Below are positions 10,839 to 14,690 of a stretch of 14,690 bases of DNA, piece after piece. The notes beneath the pieces were generated by a model. It was not told the DNA's origin, ran no database searches, and saw nothing but the letters and a program-made list of their open reading frames with translations. The position numbers and the translations under genes are program-made. Origin of the DNA: an uncultured Clostridia bacterium (lineage in GTDB: Bacteria; Bacillota; Clostridia; Lachnospirales; Lachnospiraceae); the NCBI GenBank assembly GCA_946623485.1, contig CAMORF010000018.1, positions 1-14,690 of the forward strand, read 5' to 3'. The stretch's first letter is position 1; each line of letters starts with the position of its first letter.

Positions 10839-11258
10839 ATGCCAACTTTTAACCAGTTAGTCAGAAAGGGCAGACAGACCTCTGTCAAGAAGAGCACCGC
10901 TCCGGCACTTCAGCATGGATTCAATTCCCTGAAGAAAAGAGCGACCAATGACAGCTCGCCGCAGAAGAGAGGCGTTTGCACAGCCGTTAAGACCGCAACC
11001 CCGAAGAAGCCGAACTCAGCGCTCCGCAAGATCGCCCGTGTCCGCCTTTCCAACGGAATTGAGGTAACCAGCTATATTCCCGGGGAAGGCCATAACCTTC
11101 AGGAGCACTCCGTCGTCATGATCCGCGGCGGCCGTGTCAAGGATCTGCCGGGTACCAGATATCATATCATCAGAGGTACTCTGGATACCGCAGGTGTAGC
11201 GGACAGACGCCAGGCCCGTTCCAAATATGGCGCGAAGAGGCCGAAGAAGAGCAAGTAA
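10839..11258 (+). CDS. rpsL: 30S ribosomal protein S12
   Basis: S12 lines the decoding centre of the small ribosomal subunit. At 139 residues it is longer than the 124-residue E. coli protein. The difference is an insertion around residues 27-40 ([14 protein letters not shown]) between PAL and PQKRGVC, as in Bacillus-type S12. The decoding loops are intact: [11 protein letters not shown] (54-64) with K56, the lysine altered in classical streptomycin resistance, and GRVKDLPG (98-105) with K101. Both are of the streptomycin-sensitive type. GGAGGTG (10824-10830) sits 8 nt before the ATG. It is the first gene of the operon starting at 10706. Confidence 0.98.
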   Translation: MPTFNQLVRKGRQTSVKKSTAPALQHGFNSLKKRATNDSSPQKRGVCTAVKTATPKKPNSALRKIARVRLSNGIEVTSYIPGEGHNLQEHSVVMIRGGRVKDLPGTRYHIIRGTLDTAGVADRRQARSKYGAKRPKKSK

Positions 11259-11303
11259 TCAACCAGGTTTCATAGTTTCACGAACAGATGATTATGTAAC
11301 GGC

Positions 11304-11396
11304 GGGAAATGACATATGAGTGGTTTCCCTTGTTCCGGAGGGACTTCATCACCTCAAGTGGCTGCAGATGATGGAATGTCCGGCGGGACACGAACA
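11304..11396 (+). promoter_or_regulatory. Structured rpsL-rpsG intercistronic region
   Basis: The 193-nt gap between rpsL and rpsG is long for this operon. It can form GGGAAA/TTTCCC (11304-11309 with 11324-11329). It can also form a larger hairpin in which 11341-11351 pairs with 11369-11381 across a two-base bulge, possibly enclosed by TGTTC/GAACA (11331-11335 with 11392-11396). In E. coli, S7 binds this gap to control its operon. A similar role here is inferred from position only. Confidence 0.45.
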
Positions 11397-11451
11397 TGAG
11401 AAAAATCGTGAGTACCTGTGATCTAATTCTATAATTAAGGAGGGAAGTAAC

Positions 11452-11922
11452 GTGGCACGTAAAGGACATATCCAGAAGAGAGATGTACTTGCTGATCCGA
11501 AGTATAACAGCAAGGTTGTCACGAAGCTGATCAACAGCATCATGCTGGACGGCAAGAAGGGCGTTGCACAGAGGATCGTCTATGGCGCCTTTGAAAGGAT
11601 CGAGAACAAGTCCGGGAAACCGGCTGTGGAAGTATTTGAGAACGCGATGAACAACATCATGCCTGTCCTTGAGGTCAAGGCAAGACGTGTCGGCGGCGCT
11701 ACCTATCAGGTTCCGCTGGAGGTTAAGCCGGACAGACGTCAGGCATTGGCGCTGCGCTGGATCACGATGTATTCCAGGGCACGCGGTGAGAAGACGATGG
11801 AAGAGCGCCTTGCAGGCGAGCTTCTGGACGCATCGAACAACACGGGTTCGTCCGTAAAGAGAAAAGAAGACATGCACAAGATGGCAGAAGCGAACAAGGC
11901 GTTTGCGCATTATCGTTTCTGA
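11452..11922 (+). CDS. rpsG: 30S ribosomal protein S7
   Basis: S7 is the primary assembly protein of the head of the small subunit and contacts 16S rRNA near the exit site. The 156-residue length is typical for the family, and the sequence is recognisable throughout. It begins [20 protein letters not shown], with [16 protein letters not shown] in the middle and [13 protein letters not shown] at the end. The start is GTG, supported by AAGGAGGG (11437-11444) 7 nt upstream. It follows rpsL after 193 nt and precedes fusA by 23 nt, so it should be co-transcribed with both. Confidence 0.98.
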   Translation: MARKGHIQKRDVLADPKYNSKVVTKLINSIMLDGKKGVAQRIVYGAFERIENKSGKPAVEVFENAMNNIMPVLEVKARRVGGATYQVPLEVKPDRRQALALRWITMYSRARGEKTMEERLAGELLDASNNTGSSVKRKEDMHKMAEANKAFAHYRF

Positions 11923-11945
11923 TCTGTCATCTTATGGAGGTATAA

Positions 11946-14063
11946 ATGGCAGGAAGAGAATATCCGCTTGAGAGAACCAGAAACATTGGTATCATGGCTC
12001 ATATCGATGCGGGAAAGACCACTTTGACGGAGCGTATCCTGTACTACACCGGTGTGAATTATAAGATTGGTGAGACGTACGAAGGCACTGCGACCATGGA
12101 CTGGATGGAGCAGGAGCAGGAAAGAGGCATCACCATCACATCGGCAGCGACCACATGCCACTGGACGCTTCAGGAGAAGACAAAGCCGAAGGATGGCGCG
12201 CTGGAGCATCGGATCAATATCATTGATACTCCCGGCCATGTCGATTTTACAGTCGAGGTTGAGCGATCGCTGAGAGTTCTGGATGGCGCGGTCGGAGTAT
12301 TCGACGCGAAGGGCGGTGTAGAACCGCAGTCTGAGAACGTCTGGCGGCAGGCAGATAAGTACAATGTCCCGAGAATGGCATTTGTCAATAAGATGGACAT
12401 CCTCGGCGCGAACTTTGAAAACACGGTAAAGGAAATCGGAACCAAGCTGGGTAAGAATGCGGTTGTGATCCAGCTTCCGATCGGAAAAGAAGACCACTTC
12501 GAAGGAATCATCGATCTGTTTGAGATGAAGGCATACATCTATAACGACAAGACCGGTGAGGACATCAGCGTGGTGGATATCCCTGAGGATATGAAGGATG
12601 AGGCCGAGGTGGCCCGTGCCGAGCTGGTCGAGAAGATCTGCGATTTTGATGATGATCTCATGACCGAATATCTTGAGGGAAATGAACCTTCCGTGGAGGA
12701 TATGAAGAAGGCGCTGCGCAAGGCAACGATCGCGAACCTTGGTGTTCCGGTACTGTGCGGCAGTGCCCATCAGAACAAGGGAATCCAGAAGCTGCTTGAC
12801 GCGGTGGTGGAATTCATGCCGGCTCCCATCGATATCCCGCATGTCAAGGGAACCGATCCGGAGGGAAATGAGGTTGAGTGCCCGTCCAGCGATGACGCAC
12901 CGTTTGCGGCGCTGGTATTCAAGATTGTTTCAGATCCTTTTGTTGGAAGGCTGGCGTACTTCAGGGTATATTCAGGAACCTGCAATTCCGGGTCCTATGT
13001 CCTGAACGCGACAAAGAATAAGAAAGAGCGTGTTGGCCGCATCCTTCAGATGCATGCGAACAAGAGAAGCGAGCTTTCGAAGGTATACAGCGGCGATATC
13101 GCGGCGGCGATCGGATTTAAGTTCTCCGGAACAGGCGATACGATCTGTGCGGATACCAATCCGGTCATCCTGGAGAGCATGGAATTCCCGGAACCGGTTA
13201 TTGAGCTGGCGATTGAGCCGAAGACCAAAGCAGGCCAGGGCAAGCTTGGCGAAGCCCTTGCGAAGCTCGCGGAAGAAGATCCGACCTTCCGGGCGCACAC
13301 CAACCAGGAAACCGGGCAGACGATCATTGCCGGAATGGGCGAACTCCATCTGGAGATCATCGTTGACAGACTGCTCAGGGAATATAACGTGGAAGCCAAT
13401 GTCGGCGCTCCGCAGGTTGCCTATAAGGAAACCATCACGAAGGGCAGCGACATTGATTCGAAGTACGCAAGGCAGTCAGGCGGTAAGGGTCAGTACGGAC
13501 ATTGCAAAGTCCGCTTTGAGCCGATGGATGCCAACGGTGAGAGCACGTATGAATTTGTCAACAGTACGGTTGGCGGTTCGATTCCGAAGGAATATGTGCC
13601 GGCGGTTGACGAAGGAATCCAGGATGCGATGAAGACCGGAAGCCTCGCGGGATTCCCGGTGGTGGGAATCAAGGCCGACTGCTACGATGGATCTTATCAC
13701 GAGGTTGACTCCTCGGAGATGGCATTCCACATTGCAGGTTCCATGGCATTCAAGCAGGCGATGCAGAAGGGCGCGCCGGTGCTGCTGGAGCCGATCATGA
13801 AGGTTGAGGTCTCCACGCCGGAGGAATACATGGGTGATGTCATCGGGGATATGAACTCAAGAAGAGGACGTATCGAAGGAATGGATGATATCGGAAACGG
13901 CAAGATGGTCAGAGGTTTTGTGCCGCTGAGCGAGATGTTCGGCTACGCGACAGACCTGCGTTCCAAGACCCAGGGCCGTGGAAACTACTCTATGTTCTTC
14001 GAGAAGTATGAACCGGTTCCGAAGAATGTCCAGGAGAAGCTTCTGAAAGAGCTGAATGGCTGA
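11946..14063 (+). CDS. fusA: Translation elongation factor G
   Basis: EF-G is the GTPase that drives translocation of tRNA and mRNA on the ribosome and helps recycle ribosomes. The 705 residues include all GTP-binding motifs: AHIDAGKT (18-25), RGITIT (60-65), DTPGH (94-98) and NKMD (148-151). The domain IV motif GGKGQYGH begins at 512, and a domain V block beginning [11 protein letters not shown] is at about 626. Between the switch I strand and DTPGH there is a short charged stretch (about 75-88, [14 protein letters not shown]), slightly longer than in the E. coli protein. GGAGG (11936-11940) lies 5 nt before the ATG. It is the last gene of the rpsL operon. No U-tract terminator follows, so some read-through into tuf is possible. 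Confidence 0.99.
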   Translation: MAGREYPLERTRNIGIMAHIDAGKTTLTERILYYTGVNYKIGETYEGTATMDWMEQEQERGITITSAATTCHWTLQEKTKPKDGALEHRINIIDTPGHVDFTVEVERSLRVLDGAVGVFDAKGGVEPQSENVWRQADKYNVPRMAFVNKMDILGANFENTVKEIGTKLGKNAVVIQLPIGKEDHFEGIIDLFEMKAYIYNDKTGEDISVVDIPEDMKDEAEVARAELVEKICDFDDDLMTEYLEGNEPSVEDMKKALRKATIANLGVPVLCGSAHQNKGIQKLLDAVVEFMPAPIDIPHVKGTDPEGNEVECPSSDDAPFAALVFKIVSDPFVGRLAYFRVYSGTCNSGSYVLNATKNKKERVGRILQMHANKRSELSKVYSGDIAAAIGFKFSGTGDTICADTNPVILESMEFPEPVIELAIEPKTKAGQGKLGEALAKLAEEDPTFRAHTNQETGQTIIAGMGELHLEIIVDRLLREYNVEANVGAPQVAYKETITKGSDIDSKYARQSGGKGQYGHCKVRFEPMDANGESTYEFVNSTVGGSIPKEYVPAVDEGIQDAMKTGSLAGFPVVGIKADCYDGSYHEVDSSEMAFHIAGSMAFKQAMQKGAPVLLEPIMKVEVSTPEEYMGDVIGDMNSRRGRIEGMDDIGNGKMVRGFVPLSEMFGYATDLRSKTQGRGNYSMFFEKYEPVPKNVQEKLLKELNG

Positions 14064-14077
14064 GAACAGCAGAGCGG

Positions 14078-14152
14078 AATGCATGCAGGCACAGAAAGCC
14101 TGTGACAGATCTGCGGCAGCAGGCCGCATTCGATGGAATCTGTGCTTGCATT
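14078..14152 (+). other. Branched inverted repeat between fusA and tuf
   Basis: AATGCA (14078-14083) pairs with TGCATT (14147-14152), and GCACAGA (14089-14095) pairs with TCTGTGC (14139-14145). Inside lies TGCGGC/GCCGCA (14112-14117 with 14123-14128). A competing hairpin, CAGGC/GCCTG (14086-14090 with 14098-14102), is mutually exclusive with the outer stem. Only three Ts follow, so it is not a normal terminator. Its 3' arm contains the tuf -35 box. Confidence 0.55.
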
Positions 14153-14174
14153 TAGGAACCAATTGAAATATAAT
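14146..14174 (+). promoter_or_regulatory. Promoter of tuf
   Basis: TTGCAT (14146-14151) and a perfect TATAAT (14169-14174) are 17 bp apart. The -35 box is weak (three of six bases) but the -10 box and spacing are ideal. Transcription should start near 14181, giving a leader of about 60 nt. It lets tuf be expressed above fusA, as is common. Confidence 0.75.
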
Positions 14175-14198
14175 CTGTTTCAGACGCGTGTAAAAATG

Positions 14199-14219
14199 TG
14201 CGCCGGAGGAGCCGGCGCA
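14199..14219 (+). promoter_or_regulatory. GC-rich hairpin in the tuf leader with AGGAG loop
   Basis: TGCGCCGG (14199-14206) pairs perfectly with CCGGCGCA (14212-14219), leaving the loop AGGAG. The real ribosome binding site, AGGAGG (14225-14230), begins only 5 nt later, and the ATG is at 14240. There is no U tract, so it is not a terminator. It may stabilise the message, or its loop may act as a standby site for the 30S subunit. Confidence 0.65.
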
Positions 14220-14239
14220 ATCATAGGAGGAATGAAATC

Positions 14240-14690
14240 ATGGCAAAACAGCATTTTGACAGAAGCAAGCCGCATGTAAACATCGGTACTATCGGTCACG
14301 TTGACCATGGCAAGACTACTCTGACGGCAGCGATCACCAACGTTCTGTCTAAGAGAGTCGAAGGAAACACTTTTGAGGCTTTCGATCAGATCGATAAGGC
14401 TCCGGAAGAAAGAGAGCGTGGTATCACGATTTCTACTGCTCACGTTGAGTATCAGACCGAGAAGAGACATTATGCTCACGTTGACTGCCCTGGCCATGCT
14501 GACTATGTCAAGAACATGATCACCGGTGCTGCTCAGATGGACGGCGCGATCCTTGTTGTTGCAGCTACGGACGGTGTTATGGCACAGACCAAGGAGCATA
14601 TCCTTCTGGCCCGCCAGGTCGGTGTTCCGAAGATCGTTGTTTTCCTGAACAAGTGCGATATGGTTGATGATCCTGAGCTGATCGAGCTGG
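14240..14690 (+). CDS. tuf: Translation elongation factor Tu (5' part, cut by window end)
   Basis: EF-Tu is the GTPase that delivers aminoacyl-tRNA to the ribosome. The first 150 codons are present; the family is usually about 395-400 residues. The whole G-domain core is visible: GHVDHGKT (19-26), RGITI with T63 in switch I, DCPGH (82-86) and NKCD (137-140). H86 of DCPGH corresponds to the catalytic histidine. AGGAGG is 9 nt before the ATG. Codon choice shifts towards GCT, GTT and GGT compared with the preceding genes, as expected for one of the most abundant proteins. The gene has its own promoter at 14146. Confidence 0.99.
   Translation, partial: MAKQHFDRSKPHVNIGTIGHVDHGKTTLTAAITNVLSKRVEGNTFEAFDQIDKAPEERERGITISTAHVEYQTEKRHYAHVDCPGHADYVKNMITGAAQMDGAILVVAATDGVMAQTKEHILLARQVGVPKIVVFLNKCDMVDDPELIEL

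Overview
The window is a housekeeping segment from a Gram-positive, low-to-mid GC anaerobe. The best guess is a Clostridia/Lachnospiraceae-type Firmicute. This is inferred from the RpoB/RpoC/S12/EF-G sequences, the Firmicutes-type insertion in S12, strong AGGAGG-type ribosome binding sites and near-consensus sigma-A promoters. No database search was possible. All genes read intact. Only tuf is cut, by the right-hand edge.

Layout from left to right: (1) 1-247, non-coding, with three copies of a repeat around a terminator-like hairpin. (2) 248-1291, a secreted N-acetylmuramoyl-L-alanine amidase whose linker is built from two in-frame tandem DNA repeats. (3) 1413-9126, rpoB and rpoC, driven by a promoter that overlaps the amidase stop codon and closed by a strong bidirectional terminator. 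(4) 9265-10365 on the minus strand, a VanZ-family membrane protein with a long repeat-bearing cytoplasmic tail, preceded by a purine-rich tandem-repeat leader. (5) 10706-14063, the str operon rpsL-rpsG-fusA from a perfect consensus promoter, with a terminator-like hairpin at its very 5' end and a structured rpsL-rpsG gap. (6) From 14146, tuf with its own promoter and a GC-rich leader hairpin.

The core genes make the RNA polymerase beta and beta' subunits, two small-subunit ribosomal proteins and the two elongation GTPases. These are the usual rpoBC-str cluster. Two things differ from the common Firmicutes arrangement. rpoB is not directly behind rplJ-rplL but behind a cell-wall amidase. The stretch between rpoC and rpsL, which in many Firmicutes holds a small L7Ae-like gene on the same strand, instead holds an opposite-strand vanZ-like gene. 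The cluster is therefore split into three separately promoted units: rpoBC, rpsL-rpsG-fusA and tuf.

I see no convincing new multi-gene system, mobile element, CRISPR array or RNA gene. The points worth following are regulatory and structural: the +1 hairpin with a U6 tract on the rpsL transcript, the helically phased repeat upstream of that promoter, the tuf leader and upstream inverted repeat, the rpsL-rpsG intercistronic fold, and the repeat-driven low-complexity regions in the two accessory genes.
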